Part shown: positions 10,191 to 22,513 of the stretch, piece after piece
Layout of the letters: each line of letters opens with the position of its first letter
How positions within the stretch are numbered: the first letter of the stretch is position 1
Source: Lantana camara
Lineage: Eukaryota > Streptophyta > Magnoliopsida > Lamiales > Verbenaceae
DNA: 64,000 bases
Direction of reading: 5' to 3'
NCBI GenBank assembly: GCA_037501455.1
Contig: CM074856.1
Location: 93,942,001 to 94,006,000 of the forward strand
Made by a program: the position numbers and the translations under genes
Notes under the pieces: generated by a model
The model's database searches: none
What the model was told of the DNA's origin: nothing
What the model saw: only the letters and a program-made list of their open reading frames with translations

Positions 10191-10239
<49 letters not shown>
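10191..10239. repeat. (TA)n microsatellite at the TATA-like region of LTR B
   Basis: About 24 TA units where the other LTRs have a short TATATATA element, just upstream (in sense) of the GTGTGGGTAGCCCCTCACT motif. Likely expansion of the TATA box itself. Confidence 0.85.
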
Positions 10240-10243
<4 letters not shown>

Positions 10244-11261
10244 GCAAAGCATATTCCAATCACACACAGTTCGTGAACACGGGGATAGTTTTTGCACACC
10301 AAAGTTTGCCCGTGATACATACATATAGGAATTCTTAACCCAAAACCAAACGAACTGAAGCTTCAAGGACCCATATCATTTCAAATCATAACCATTCATA
10401 TAAATTCCTATCTTTCATATTCAAAAGATCCATATTTTATCATATTTAAGAATCTATCCCCGTCTCACGAACCTTGACAAAGCAAAGATGCAAATCTCGA
10501 TGGGTACGAGTAACAATTCCCATCCTGGGCACCTTATATGAATCGTGCATTCAAACATATCAATCAATCATGCAAAACAATCATATACCTCCTTCTCCGG
10601 TGATGGAAGGGTTGCGCGACCCAAACCATCCAATCAGACGAGGGGAGCGCGAACACTCAAACCCTTAGGTTCGCATCACCCAACCAAACCTCCTAGTGGG
10701 TTCCGGGTTAGTCCTAACAATCATGTGGAGAGTGAGCACAGGGTTAACCGGAGACCCCTATTGTCGTCCCGGGTCCCCCTGACCCACACCTCCTGGTCCC
10801 CATTCATCATTCATTCATTCATTCCTAACCCGCTACTAATCAGAAATGTAACATGTAAGATATATACTTTACCTTGCCACAACCACGCTTTACATACCTC
10901 TCCGTGTCAAATCCTTAGCATATTCCTTTGCTCGTAGCTCCCGGCTCATACGAGGTACACGGTTTGGAGCGTGGTTTAGCATTACCAATCATAATGAATC
11001 AAATCAAATTAAATCAAGCATACGTAGGCTTGTACATTGCTCATCCTACTTGGAAACGTATTACCATTTACAAATTTCATATCTCGCACATATTTACGTA
11101 TAATAAGGGTCATAGTTCGCATACCTTGAAAATGGGCACACTCATAGGGTTTAACTATAACCTAACCTCACCTTACACCAACGAAGCCAAGAACCAAACA
11201 CGTGATTCACCCCGGAATCAAAACGGATTACGAAACACCACCCCGGGTGCACCTGAACAAA

Positions 11262-12512
11262 CTGAAGACAAGACACGAGGCTTAGACTCGGAATGAACCA
11301 CATAGATGCACGATATATGTGCATGTACTCAGAGGATGCAAATACATAGGCAAATCTCATTTTCAAACCCAATCCATACAATTCAAGACATTACATAACC
11401 CATCATAATCATTTATAATCATAAATCACGTTCATTGGCTCAATTAAGGCATAACATGAGATATGGATACATAACGATGTGCAAATATATTTCGTACAAA
11501 CAATTCACATTACTTGAGGAACCTATAATGCATACGAGAACAAATACATAAGCATGTAAGTCAAATAAGAGGTCGAGGAGGTGAAAGGAAAGCGATAAAA
11601 TGGGTTTTGGCAAAGTCTAGGAAAAGCTGACAATTTTCGGGAATGCGTAAGCTATAAAGAATTGAATATATCTTGAGTTCTAGAATTTGGAATTCAGTTT
11701 TGTTTGTTGGAAATGAAAGTACACACACAGGGCTTTCAAATGATATTTAGCACGGATCATGGTTCAAAGCGAGTTGAAAATGGCTTAGGCTCGAAATTGG
11801 GCGAAAGCAGATCTTTGGTGAAGTAGCGACACTTAATATCTCACAAATGGGAAAGGATAATGAGGTGATTCCAATTGGAGGTTGTTCTCGACTTCAATAG
11901 GTTTCCAACGATTTAAAAATCAGGTCAATCTGAGGTCGTATGAGGGAGTACCCGGCCGGCCAAAAACAAGACAGAAATTTACCCGGCCGTGGAGAGAAGG
12001 TGCAGAAACCCTTCGGTACTGAACTAGCCGCCCGGGTAGTTTTGTGACCAAAATCTACCCGCCCGGGTAGATGTTCTGGGCAGAAAAAACGTAGCAGAAC
12101 AGGGGCTAAACACGGGACAACCCAAAAATGATCAAAGCCACCTCAAATGTCGACCAAAACACTTCAAATTCATGGCATAAGTTCATGTATGCATGCTCTA
12201 ACGTATATCCCAAATTCAAGCCATGAAACCAAGTATTTAACAAGTTGCCATTTTCATGCTTTTTAGCTTCATAAATGGTAAATCACTCATGCTTCAACCA
12301 ACAACTCAAAATCCAAACAATATGCACCATATATACTCATAAGAACAACATAAATCAAGCTTGAAGCAAGGGAATCAAAGCACAAAGCATATTCTCAAAT
12401 TTGACATATTGGCACTATACATCATTTTCTTCATAGACATGGAAGCAAGCAGGAGGGAAGATATTCAACCAGGAGAAAACGATGTACGTAATGAGAGGAT
12501 CACATATCTTAC
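11262..12512 (-). other. Predicted intron inside LTR B, the one missing in family I
   Basis: The sense reading is exon ATTCAAG, donor GTAAGA, and at the far end TGTCTTCAG followed by exon TTTGTTCAGGTGCACC. In the related I LTRs, ATTCAAG is joined directly to TTTGTCCAGGTGCACC, so exactly this 1,251-bp segment is absent there. Confidence 0.72.
11950..12072. repeat. Palindrome cluster in LTR B (CTACCC arms)
   Basis: Perfect 20-bp palindrome arms ATCTACCC / GGGTAGAT around GCCC at 12053-12072. A one-mismatch copy CTAGCC-GCCC-GGGTAG lies at 12024-12039, and CCCGGCCGG-type half copies lie near 11951 and 11981. The spacer before the last unit (tttgt..caaaatct) is also shared with LTR D. Confidence 0.83.
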
Positions 12513-13055
12513 CTTGAATCTTCGATCGGTTGGTCGGATCTTACAAGCTTGAGCCAAAGCTTGAAGGCCAAATGGGGAGGGTTTCTTCTTCTCCTTTCTT
12601 GCTTTGATTCCAACGTGAAAAAAAATAAAATGAGGGAGAGAGAGGCTGATATTTTCAGCCTTTAAGGGCTGAAACGGGTAACAAATGGGTCCGGTCAAAA
12701 GGGATCCGGTCCACTCGGATCGGATTTTAAAATGGTAGGGGTATCAAATGGCTTTAGAAAATTAAAAAGGGTAATTCATTGAATCCGAATTGCCGAAACG
12801 AACTCAATGGTAAGGTTAGAATTCGAATTCAAATTCCCGAGCTCAAGGTAGCCACGAAGGCAACAAATCACCCTAATTATAATTAGGTCCCTAACGAGTA
12901 ATTATTGGACAATTGAGTCCAAGTGTAATTAATAAATTCTATTGCGCACATAATACACGTTGCCACGTTGGCATGTGACCTCACATAAATCACATAATTA
13001 TTGAATTAAACTCTCTCGCGACGTCGTACCTGGCTTGCCGAAAAATTGGGTATTT

Positions 13056-13134
13056 GGTACGGAGCAGCGACGGTGTGCTTTGGTGTGCTTTGGTACGGAG
13101 CAGCGACGGTGTGCTTTGGTACGGAGCAGCGACG
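13056..13134. repeat. Short tandem repeat in the copia leader
   Basis: The unit GGTACGGAGCAGCGAC plus GGTGTGCTTT recurs about two and a half times next to the damaged right end of LTR B. It probably arose by local duplication after B inserted, which would explain the missing terminus and TSD. Confidence 0.7.
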
Positions 13135-13424
13135 TGCAGCCCCATGCGCGTAGGCGCAATCCCATCCCGTTCCATCTTTGTTTCGTAATTTCAAAAATTC
13201 CAACAATTTAGTTTCGAATTAAAACAGTTCAAACCAATCCGAATTAAAACAGCTTAAAACAGATTAATCAGAAAACAATATTTTCAAAATTTTCAAGAAA
13301 CAATTTTGATCCGGCAACTTCGTATTTCAAACAAAAACCATGAATACACAACATATACTCGAATTCAAGAATTTTCATCAAAATTCCAAAAGCAGTAAAG
13401 ATAAAATACGAACGTTGCAAGATG

Positions 13425-13436
13425 GCTCTGATACCA
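13425..13436 (-). promoter_or_regulatory. Primer-binding site of the copia element
   Basis: Complement reads TGGTATCAGAGC followed by CATCTTGC, two bases from the LTR end AACA. Initiator tRNA-Met primer site. Confidence 0.92.
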
Positions 13437-15192
13437 CTTGTTGGAAAACACGAAAGAGTTGAACGGCGGAACTTTAAAATTTTCCAAAAGTTGTTGTCTT
13501 GCAATTTTTGTACTGTAACGTTGGGTATAACAAGAAACTCACTTTAATTGAAGCTTTCTCGTGACGTCGTTACCGCCTAACGAACACCCTTCATGTAACG
13601 CCCCGGTTTTTCATTTATACTAATGTGTCGTATTTGTTTATAAATTACGCAATTAATTATTTAATTACGTGATTAATTGTTTATACGTGTTTTATATTCA
13701 ATTTCTTTATAAATTGTTAGTGTTTTCTTTTATTTTATTTTATTTCAATTTAATAGTATTTTATTTATTTCGTTATTTTAAGTAATTGTTTTAAATTACT
13801 ATTAATTTAGTGATTAAAGTTAATTAAGTGTTATGCTAATTAGTCATGCTTTAACCATATTAATTAATTAATTTGTATAATTACATTGACTTTAATTTAT
13901 GTTTAAAATAGAATTTAATTTATTTAGTTTAATTTTATTATGCATGAATTGTATGAATATGTGCATGATTGTTTAATTGTGCTTCGTTCTTATATGAAAT
14001 GATATCGAAATATCGTGGAAATTTAGTATCTCGTAAATATATGTGTTATGAACATGCCTATATGCTCGGTTTATGTTTTCGAACTCGTTTGACATGTTAA
14101 CGAATTTAATTTGATTCGTGGAACCAAATCGGGGGCTAACGAGCAATTAGCGCACTCTTGGTTCCGTACGTGATATCTTGAGCTCGGGAACTCGGAATCG
14201 AGTTCCGTCAACTTCGTTGAACTCGTATCGATGATTCGGGTTTAATAAACTTAGCCTTATATTTTTCTGGAATCATTTGGACCTCCGAAATTCAACCGAA
14301 AAATGAAACGGCGACAAAACTGCCACCTTTTACTAAAAATGCCATAACTTATACAAACCTTGACCAAATTAACTATGGTTGGATGCTTTAGAACCCTAAC
14401 TCAACCCTCTAACCATATTTAAACACTCCAAACCGATATAACCTTCATCACATAAAGAAAACTAAGCCAAAACATTCTGCTCTCCAGTTTTCCCGTAACC
14501 CTTGTGCACCTTGGAGATTCAAAGCTCAAATCTCCTCCAAACCTCCATCAATCCACAAGGTAAGCTTAGGGTTGTAATATAAATTCAATATGTGTCATTT
14601 TAAGCTATGCATCCCTAATTTTGATTATGGTTTCATGAGTTTTTGGCTGAATTTGAAAAATAGTAGGTTTTGGGCAATTGTGTTGATCTCTTTCGATTCT
14701 TGATGGATTTGAGTGATTCCAAGCTTGAATCTGATTGTTTTGACATCCTCTTCTCATTTCTGATAATTGATTACATGGTAGTTTAAGTACTCATGAGATT
14801 TCATTAATGGTATTTTGAGGAAAATGGCTTGAAATGATCTCTAATATTTCTTTCGCCCGTATGCCTTGCCTTGGTTACATGTTTGGATGTTAATTGGGAT
14901 TGAAATATTGTTCTTTTGCTGTGTTATCATATCTGATCATGTTGGGACGAAATAGAACAGCAGCTGCCCTGTTTTTTTTACGGTTTGCTCTGTTTTTGGG
15001 CTGGATATGTTGTTGTTCGTTGCTGCTTCTTGCTGTGGTTAACTGCTGTTAGTTTCCCCTTTTTATGAGAGTTACTGATGCCTCTTTTGATTTTGCATAA
15101 AGTGCCATTTGTTGCTGTTACCTGCTGCTGCTTTTCATGACTTAAAACAGGGGATTGCTTTATTTTCTGCTGCTGCATCGCGTCTGTCATGG

Positions 15193-15319
15193 ATCTCCCC
15201 GGGTGGGGAGATTTTGGGCTGCAAAAGAGCCCGACCGGGTAGTGCTGATGCAGAAACCTTCTGCATTAGACTCCCCGGCCGGGTAATTTTGTAAGCAAAA
15301 TCTCCCCGGGCGGGGAGAT
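15193..15319. repeat. Palindrome cluster in LTR D (CTCCCC arms)
   Basis: ATCTCCCC-GGGT-GGGGAGAT at 15193-15212 and ATCTCCCC-GGGC-GGGGAGAT at 15300-15319 are perfect 8-bp-arm palindromes with different centres. Shorter CCCG-AC-CGGG (15230-15239) and CCCG-GC-CGGG (15274-15283) lie between them. Confidence 0.9.
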
Positions 15320-15497
15320 GATTTGGGACGTCTGTGTGCTGCTGCTATGCCCTTTTCTTTCTTCTTGCATGTTGGTTGGTTGTTTGCCTGCATGAATTTC
15401 ATTTTATATGTTGAATGCATGAAAATATTGTTTATGCTTTAAGGAATTACATGCATGATTTAAGAAATTTCATGCATTTTGTACGTATGCATGCCTA

Positions 15498-15500
<3 letters not shown>

Positions 15501-15574
<74 letters not shown>
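15501..15574. repeat. (TA)n microsatellite in LTR D
   Basis: About 37 TA units with one early break. Within the predicted intron. Confidence 0.92.
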
Positions 15575-15578
<4 letters not shown>

Positions 15579-16340
15579 GGATATGTTTGCATGTATTTTA
15601 AGTATATAAATTGCATGCATGTTGTTGCTGGTACGTATGCATGTATATATATTTAAATAGTTTTGCATGCAAGTTTAATAATTAGGTTTACATTCTTTAG
15701 TTTATTAGTTTACATGCATGAAGTATTTTAATTAAGTTGTCCATGCATGCATGTTTGAGTTCTTTTGAAATGGAACACATATATATATTGATATATATAT
15801 TTATATATGTTTATTAAATATTAAATAATATTTGACTTAATTGAATTATAGAATTTAAATGTTACCTATTACATGTTTTATTTAATTTCCACTTTTAAAT
15901 TGAATATATTTAATTGTCTTTTTTCTAATTATAAATGTGATTTAATAAGTACTATGATCATGTTTAAATTCTTTAATTGAATTGATTGGAAACGTGAATT
16001 TATGAATTTGAATGAAAATGAACGAATGATTAAATAGCTTGTTTATATGCCTTAAATGCATTAATAGTCCACATGAACGTGTTCATGACATAATATCATC
16101 TTTTATGCATTCATATCATGTGCATAACATGCCGTGCGTCATATATGGTTCATTTGGAGTCATGAGTCTCACGATCACGTTACATTGTCCTTTGTACAGT
16201 TATCTCCAGGGCGGAGAAATCTTGATCAACTAGGTACTCGGTACTCGTATCCTTGTATCGCCATGTTCCAGGTCAGGGTGTTTTCGTTCTAGTTACATAT
16301 TAAACCCTACAACCTTATGTGACAAGCTTTGGCCAAAAAC

Positions 16341-16344
<4 letters not shown>

Positions 16345-16385
<41 letters not shown>
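16345..16385. repeat. (TA)n at the TATA-like region of LTR D
   Basis: About 20 TA units following AAAAACCTTT. The same place in H reads AAAACCTAAAGTATATATATA, so this is an expanded TATA-like element. Confidence 0.82.
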
Positions 16386-16388
<3 letters not shown>

Positions 16389-18263
16389 ACTTTTAAAGTA
16401 AAGTTATCGAGTAAATATTGATCGAGTAAACCTTTTTCTAATGAATTATGAAATATGTTATGTTCTTATGAATCCAATGTTTTGGCGAGATTATGTATGT
16501 ATGATATGTTCACGGGCCTAGGGACTTAGTACATGTGGCTATCCGGGAAGGCATGGGCTGACGGTGATCCCATGTGCTAGTTCCACTATGTTACGGTGAT
16601 ACCGGCCCTCGCTAGGAGGTTTAGCGGGGAATGGGAGCTGAGTGCCCTTAGGGGAGTCATGAAACCCCATTGGCCTATGTATGACGTGGTCGGGTCTAGC
16701 TAACCTGTCCACCACCCGGAGGAAGAAGGTTGGAACTGATTTTTATGATTATGTTTATGTTTATGTATGATTGATATGCACCGTGCGGGAAGGCCGGGAC
16801 ACGGATAGCCCAAACGAATATGTCTTATGACATGATATATGATCTGTGTGTATTATGATATATTGCGTGATCACCTATTTAATGTATAAATGATATTTAT
16901 CGTACACGGTCGGAGTATGGTTGGAGATAATGCACGCTCACTCGCCGAGTCTTTATGTTTATGTATGAATTATAAACTTAATAAATTTATTATGATTAGT
17001 CGTAAAGTTCGAGCATCGCTTAGTCATTTCCTTGCCCTTTTTGGGAACTAATTTTAAATAAAACCTTGCTCGGGATTTATGACTTGCATGTGCATGTTTT
17101 ATATATTCATATATCGCTCCTGCTCACTCAGTCTTCTAGAGACTGACCCTCTCCCTCCCTAACCTTTTAGTGCGCAGGTTTAGCGTTGGAGTTCGAGCTA
17201 GGCGGAGTTTTGGTCGAGTCTTTGAGTCGATCAAGCTTAGTTAGAAGAGTCTCTGCACTCACATATGTAATTATATTGCGTTTGATTCGACTTTGTAAGA
17301 TCATGAATTTGACTCTTTATTTATTCGTTATCGAATTGCCTTGTCGAACTTTGTTATGAATTAAAAGAGGCCTGAGGAGCCCAAGTCTGCCTGTGGTTCG
17401 GGTGTTTAATTTCTGCAGGCCCGTGGCCAATGAATGTGTTTGGTTTCAGTTCTCTGTTATATTATGTCTTGTTGATTAGTTATATTTGCAGGGTCTAAGT
17501 TCCGCTTAGCTTAGGAGGGTCTTTCTGTTTATCTCCCGTTCGCTATGGTTTGATATGGGTGCGGATTTACCATTTCGTTACTCGTGTTGAGCCATAGCGC
17601 GGGGGATGTGGTGCCTCATGGGTGGGGTGCTACACTTCAAGCGGAATATCCCTCGAACGGTCTTTGAATTAGACTCCAAAGTAGAAGCCCTCCAAAGCGT
17701 ATCCACACCTGACCTAAAACACGATCAAGCGAGTGAGAATGCTAGTTCAATGGCTTGTGTTAATTCTAGGATGATTTTGCTTTGAAAACTTTTCTTTTGG
17801 ATTTTCCCAAAAAACTTAACACTTCGTGAGTGTTGGTCTAAAGAATAAGAGAAGCACCCACCCTTGTATAAATACTAGGGGGTTCGAAATTCCCTACGGT
17901 TTCATAAACCTAATGGACTTTGTTTTCTTGCTCACTAATTAACTAATTTAATTATTAATTTAATTGGAGAAAACAACTTCCCAACTTGTTCTCCAAGTCT
18001 TGCAAGAATAACCTTCTCTCTCCTACAATAAGAAGTTGGACTTTTCAAATTTCCTAAAGTTAAAAGTCAATATTCAATAAATCAATTAATTCCCAATTAA
18101 TTATTTATTGGGTTAAGTTTATTTGAGAATCGTCTTAACAATTAATTCTATAATTAATTAAAAGAGTAAAATTAATTAATTACAATTAATTAATTAATTC
18201 TAGAAAAGAATTCGCGTGTAATATAATTACACGAATGGAACCATGTATGTGCCATGTGTGTAT

Positions 18264-18337
18264 GACACGTGGCAGCTACGCAGGCTTCGCGTGACACGTG
18301 GCAGTCACGTGTTCTTGACACGTGGCAATGCCCACGT
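18264..18337. promoter_or_regulatory. Cluster of CACGTG boxes in the copia LTR
   Basis: GACACGTGGCA occurs three times (from 18264, 18293 and 18317), with two further CACGTG cores at 18306 and 18332. ACGTGGC is the core of plant ABRE/G-box elements bound by bZIP factors. The cluster lies upstream of the TATA-like element in the sense direction, as enhancer-type promoter repeats of copia LTRs do. Confidence 0.6.
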
Positions 18338-20844
18338 GTTACTTGCTCCATTTTTTATCAACAATTTGATCCTTCCTTAATCATATTAACATCCTACCAT
18401 GACCCTCGTGTTCTGGCATTTGTGTGTGACCCTTTAGGTTCATTATTTGATTAGCAGTGACAGCAGTTAATCAATTCCCTAATTAATTAATCAATTCACA
18501 GATCACATTACCGTAATCTAGCAATGGGTGTGTGACCCCTACCCGAATAACGAAATGAATCGAAGAACCTTTCAGTCAATGACAATCAGTTGAATACGAT
18601 CCTCCTACAACTCCATCTCTCAATCAAGAACTAAGGCATGGGAATATTCTTAGAGCCTAAATATTCTTGATCTTTAAAGTTAAGTTCGCTTCATATCCAT
18701 TTATCCACCTTGGCCAAGGGTTTAATGTTTATTGGACTACGAACAAGTCAATCAGTAAGAGATCATTCTTGTTCTTAACGAGTGTAGGTCCTTTATCGAT
18801 TCTACTAATTCTACCTATGCCCCTTGTGTAATCCCAACATAGGCCGTGGTTCAGGTGTCTATATGGCGACACCCTTTTGAGCCGATATTGAAGATTACAG
18901 AGTTAGCTCATATGAGACATTACAGAATCTCAAGTCTAAGGATTAATGAATCAGGTCATTGACCTGTGAGATATTTCCTAATCGGGAAGTTTCAGCAAAC
19001 TTCCTTTCCCATTTTGGAATGTTCTCACGCGGGACATCTCAGTGATGAAGTTCTTGTAACAATCACCCTTATGTATTATGAACGCATCAACGTATGCACT
19101 TATCACTGCATGAAACTGAATGATCCTTCAAAAGCACATAATCACATAAGCAAGTCTCAGTAGAGTCAAGGTCGACACTCTCACTGTCTGTCGGACTCAT
19201 TGACTTCGAGAAATTTTTTATCCTCGCCTATGGAGTTAAGAACTTGTCTCATGTGCCGTTCCCATATAATAAAGTTCTTAACGGCCTCATCGGATTATGG
19301 GAGTTCAATACATGCAAATTACAGTCAACCCAAACAGACATAAATAAGCACATAAAGAAGTGATTGCCTATGAACAAAATCATCTCGTTTATCATTCAAA
19401 GACTGTTTGTGATTTTACAAGGAAATAGTAAAGCAAACATCTGCTTTAAGGGAATTATCCCTAACAGACCGTAGCACCCCGAAGCGCAGGGCACCACATC
19501 CCCCACACCATAGCCCGACACGTGTAATGAAATGGGAACTCCGCACACACACCGAGCCATGGAGAACGGGTGACAAACAAAATGCAACCTAAGCTAGGCG
19601 ATCTAGACCCTAATACAGAGCGCGCATTAAACATAAATTCACGGAAGCGAGTAACTACAAATCATAACATGGTAGCATATATTATATCCATTGTATACAA
19701 CTTATACAAGTCAAATATACAAAACTTATCCCAGACCAAAATCTAAGTGTCAAATTATACATATTTCCAAAAGCATCAAAATACATAGAATAAACAAAAT
19801 ATAATGCATGAGACTCGAGCTAGCCTCAACCAACAACACAAGGACAACCGGCTAGCTCGAACCTCCCAAAGCACCTGCAACTCAAGAGAAAGGGGAAAAA
19901 GGGAAACAACAACGAGGGTTAGTCTTAATGACTAGTGAGGGGCCTAACACACACACCCATATATAAGTATAGAGCAAATCACTTATCAAAATTCATAAAG
20001 AGATCCATGAACCGGGGATGGTTTTTGCAAGATAAAACATTTCCCGTTATATTAAATATATATATATATATATGTTTAAAAAAAGTTAAAGGCCAAAAGC
20101 TAAATCAACAAATTTTAAATACTTAAGAGTCTATTCCCATTTCATAGATTTGTTCCTAATCACACTAACTCGGCGAGTGTGAGTTCTCCTTCCCAACTTC
20201 TCATAATCAAAGACATAAACATAATTAAAACATAAATCATAAACCATCTTTCTCCAGGTGATAGAGGGTAGCAAGCCCTAGCTATCAGCAAAATGCACAC
20301 GAGACAAGGCTTAATCACTTCCTTGCACCTTCGACGGTGGCTCCCGCCAGCTCAAGAGAACCACCTTTCCTCAACCTCTTAAGGTTAGGTGAGAACTCTC
20401 AAAAGGAAAGTATTGATGGAAGAGCTCGGCGACCCCACGGCCGTCCCGAGATACCATACCACCCTTCGGGGCCTATTACATAACTCAAAAAGCATAATTT
20501 TCATAAAGCTTATCTTTCAAAGCTCAAAGCTCGCTTACATACACACATATACACACACACACTTATCAAAGCTTTTCAAAACAAACGAAAATAGAGCTTA
20601 TATACGTATAAAAATGTTTTTCAAAGTTTTATAACAAATGAGACGAGCCCTAAAAGTACATATCATACATATATCTATTAATAATATACATAATTCGCAT
20701 GCGGGCTTCAAAACATGCAGAGTTGTAGGTCGTATTAACTAGAAGAAAGAAAACTTCACCTTTCCAATGTAGTGGAGCAAAAGGATATAAAACGGACGCA
20801 AAAGAACGCCTATGGGACCTCCTCGTTACGCAAGGGACGAAACT

Positions 20845-22513
20845 CTGGAAAAAGGAAACAACAAGGATACTCTTAGACTCAAAATGTACCAAATAGATGC
20901 TCAGCAAATGCATATGATGTATAAAATGAATATGAAGTGCAACACTTAGGCATATGTGTTCATTTTTCACATATTTCATATTAAACGGTCCTATAGGTTC
21001 AATACTTTGAAGTTAACACATAATTTAACATGTTATCATAGCACTCAAGTCATAAAAGAAACAAGTGATGAGCATATTAGGCAAATAGACAAAGTTCTAA
21101 CTCATTCATACACATCAAAAAGTACTTCAGTCACTTAAGAGCACATGAGAGCATAAATAAAAAAGGAGCATTTAAATTAAATTAAAAATTCATATCATAC
21201 AAGGTAACACATACAACTCATATTAAATTAAATTCATAAAATCAAAACAAGAATTATAACATATCATATAACAAGTTAATATTATAAACAAATCAATTCA
21301 TAAAATTAAATAAGGTTTATAGCACATATCACTCATTTAAATTAAATTCATAAATTAAACTAAGGTTCATAGCATATTATAATTATTAATAAACAAGACT
21401 TAGCATATTATATATATACATGCACATGCACGTACAGAACACACATAACACATGCATGCAGGCACACACATGTACGCACACATGCACATACACAATACAC
21501 AATCTCATGTATATATATATATATAATATGTAAAACAATACAACACACCATGAATATTAATATATACATACACAAACACATGCATATTAATATATATATA
21601 CACAAACACATGGGCGTACGCAACAAAGACAAACAAGAAATGAAGGAAAAATAAATCACAGCAGCAGCAGCAGCTCTTCCAAACTTCCAAGGGGGTAACG
21701 GGGGTTACCTTTCTCTAGTGCAAAAAATGTAACCCCCATTAATGGATGCACTGGCCAAGGGCTTGAAGAGTAACGGACGTTACTCTCCCATAGACCAATC
21801 AGGGTAACGGGCGTTACCCCATCTTCGTCTCCAATTCTTGCGCAGCAATAAAGGTAACTCTCCTACACATTTCCTCCACTTTAACAACATCAGCAGCAGC
21901 ATCCATGGAATTGGAAGCGTAGCAGCAGATTACAACAGCAAAAAGGCAACAAAAAGCAATAAAACACAAGTACAACAACCAGCAACTTTAGAGCAACAAA
22001 AAGAATGAATTTATCCACTTATTCCCCTATTTTCCTTCCTTAAACACAACAACAGACACAGGGCAATGAAGCAGCAATCACAGCAGCACCAAACGCAAGG
22101 AAAACAGGCGTGAAATGGTAACAAAATAGGCCCTCAACTCATACATTGCAACCGACAAGAAAAGAGATGCAAATGATCAACTATTTCCATATTTCTTGCA
22201 AGAAAAACACAAGAACATTAATGGTATCTCATTTACTAACCAATTACCAACAATTAAATGTACATGTACGCATTAAAGAAGCTCAAGAGGTCACATATCA
22301 AGTCTCAAATCTCCAAACAAGGCATGGATGAGCATATTCTTCAAGAATTTCAAATAACCCTAACTGTTCATCATATAATCCTATTCTTCAAGAATTTCAA
22401 ATAACCCTTACTATTCATCATATAATCCATAATCAATGAATCTCTAACTTAAAACATGGTTCATGTAGAGCAAAATGATTACAAGAATGTGGAGATTAAG
22501 ATTCCATTCTGAC
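20845..22513 (-). other. Predicted intron inside LTR E
   Basis: Donor TAAAG-GTCAGA and a strong acceptor TTGTTTCCTTTTTCCAG-AGTTTCG in the sense strand; 1,669 bp. The donor is weaker than in the other families. Confidence 0.5.
21694..21819. repeat. Palindrome cluster in LTR E (GGTAAC arms)
   Basis: GGTAAC-GGGG-GTTACC at 21694-21709, GAGTAACG-GA-CGTTACTC at 21768-21785 and GGGTAACG-GG-CGTTACCC at 21802-21819. The second unit changes both outer arm bases together. A half copy TGTAACCCCC lies near 21729. Confidence 0.9.

Larger units (their letters stand above)
9660..13050 (-). repeat. LTR B, probable solo LTR in the copia leader
   Basis: Starts tgtagcacccc at 9660 and carries the shared block (complement of GCGGGGGATGTGG, TATA repeat at 10191-10239, complement of CTCACTCAGTCGAG). 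It reaches the end-region motif gacgtcgtacctggcttgccg at about 13040, but the last bases expected (ggggtgttaca) are altered, so the right boundary is approximate and no TSD can be shown. Only one LTR-like unit is present, hence solo LTR. It is closely related to LTRs F and I. Predicted exon 1 ends at 12513, intron 1 is 12512-11262, and exon 2 is 11261-11172. Confidence 0.82.
14560..16199 (+). other. Predicted intron inside LTR D
   Basis: Donor CACAAG-GTAAGC and acceptor ATTGTCCTTTGTACAG-TTATC, both near plant consensus; 1,640 bp. It contains the palindrome cluster and a TA microsatellite. Confidence 0.6.
13594..17634 (+). repeat. Solo LTR D (4,041 bp) with TSD cttca
   Basis: Starts TGTAACGCCCCGG and ends GGGGTGCTACA. 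It is flanked by identical cttca at 13589-13593 and 17635-17639 and has no internal region, so it is a solo LTR left by LTR-LTR recombination. Predicted exon 1 ends CACAAG at 14559, intron 1 is 14560-16199, exon 2 (TTATCTCCAGGG...) is 16200-16271, and a second donor GTCAGG follows. The stem TCAGTCT / AGACTGA with loop TCTAG lies at 17128-17146. The 3'-terminal block has the family motifs CCCGTTCGC and GCGGGGGATGTGG. It is the longest LTR here, partly from TA repeats. Confidence 0.93.
6258..19466 (-). mobile_element. Ty1/copia retrotransposon, interrupted by A, B and D
   Basis: Minus-strand element with its 5' LTR at 13439-19466, primer-binding site at 13425, a long leader (13424 down to 7804), then gag, protease, GAG-pre-integrase and the start of integrase, down to 6258 where element A interrupts it. 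The rest of pol and the 3' LTR must lie left of the window. The copia order, with integrase before reverse transcriptase, fits what is visible. LTR B is nested in the leader and solo LTR D in the LTR. The coding frames carry several nonsense codons and a frameshift, so the copy is dead. Confidence 0.88.
13439..19466 (-). repeat. 5' LTR of the copia element, split by solo LTR D
   Basis: Left part 13439-13593 and right part 17640-19466 are separated by LTR D and one copy of its TSD, giving an LTR of about 1.98 kb. In sense it starts TGTTAGGGATAATTCCC at 19466 and ends TTTTCCAACA at 13439, the usual TGTT...AACA of copia LTRs. A TATA-like element (complement of tataaata) lies near 17871, with three GACACGTGGC boxes upstream of it. 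Beyond 19466 come three bases (gac) and then the start of LTR E, so no TSD could be assigned. Confidence 0.82.

Noticed and set aside
15501..15574. TA repeats as an origin or matrix-attachment site
   Set aside because: Simple microsatellites; three LTRs have them at or near TATA-like places and nothing else supports such a role.
13594..17634. D as a full element with an internal region
   Set aside because: No primer site or polypurine tract inside, and a perfect 5-bp TSD at the ends of one LTR-like unit: solo LTR.
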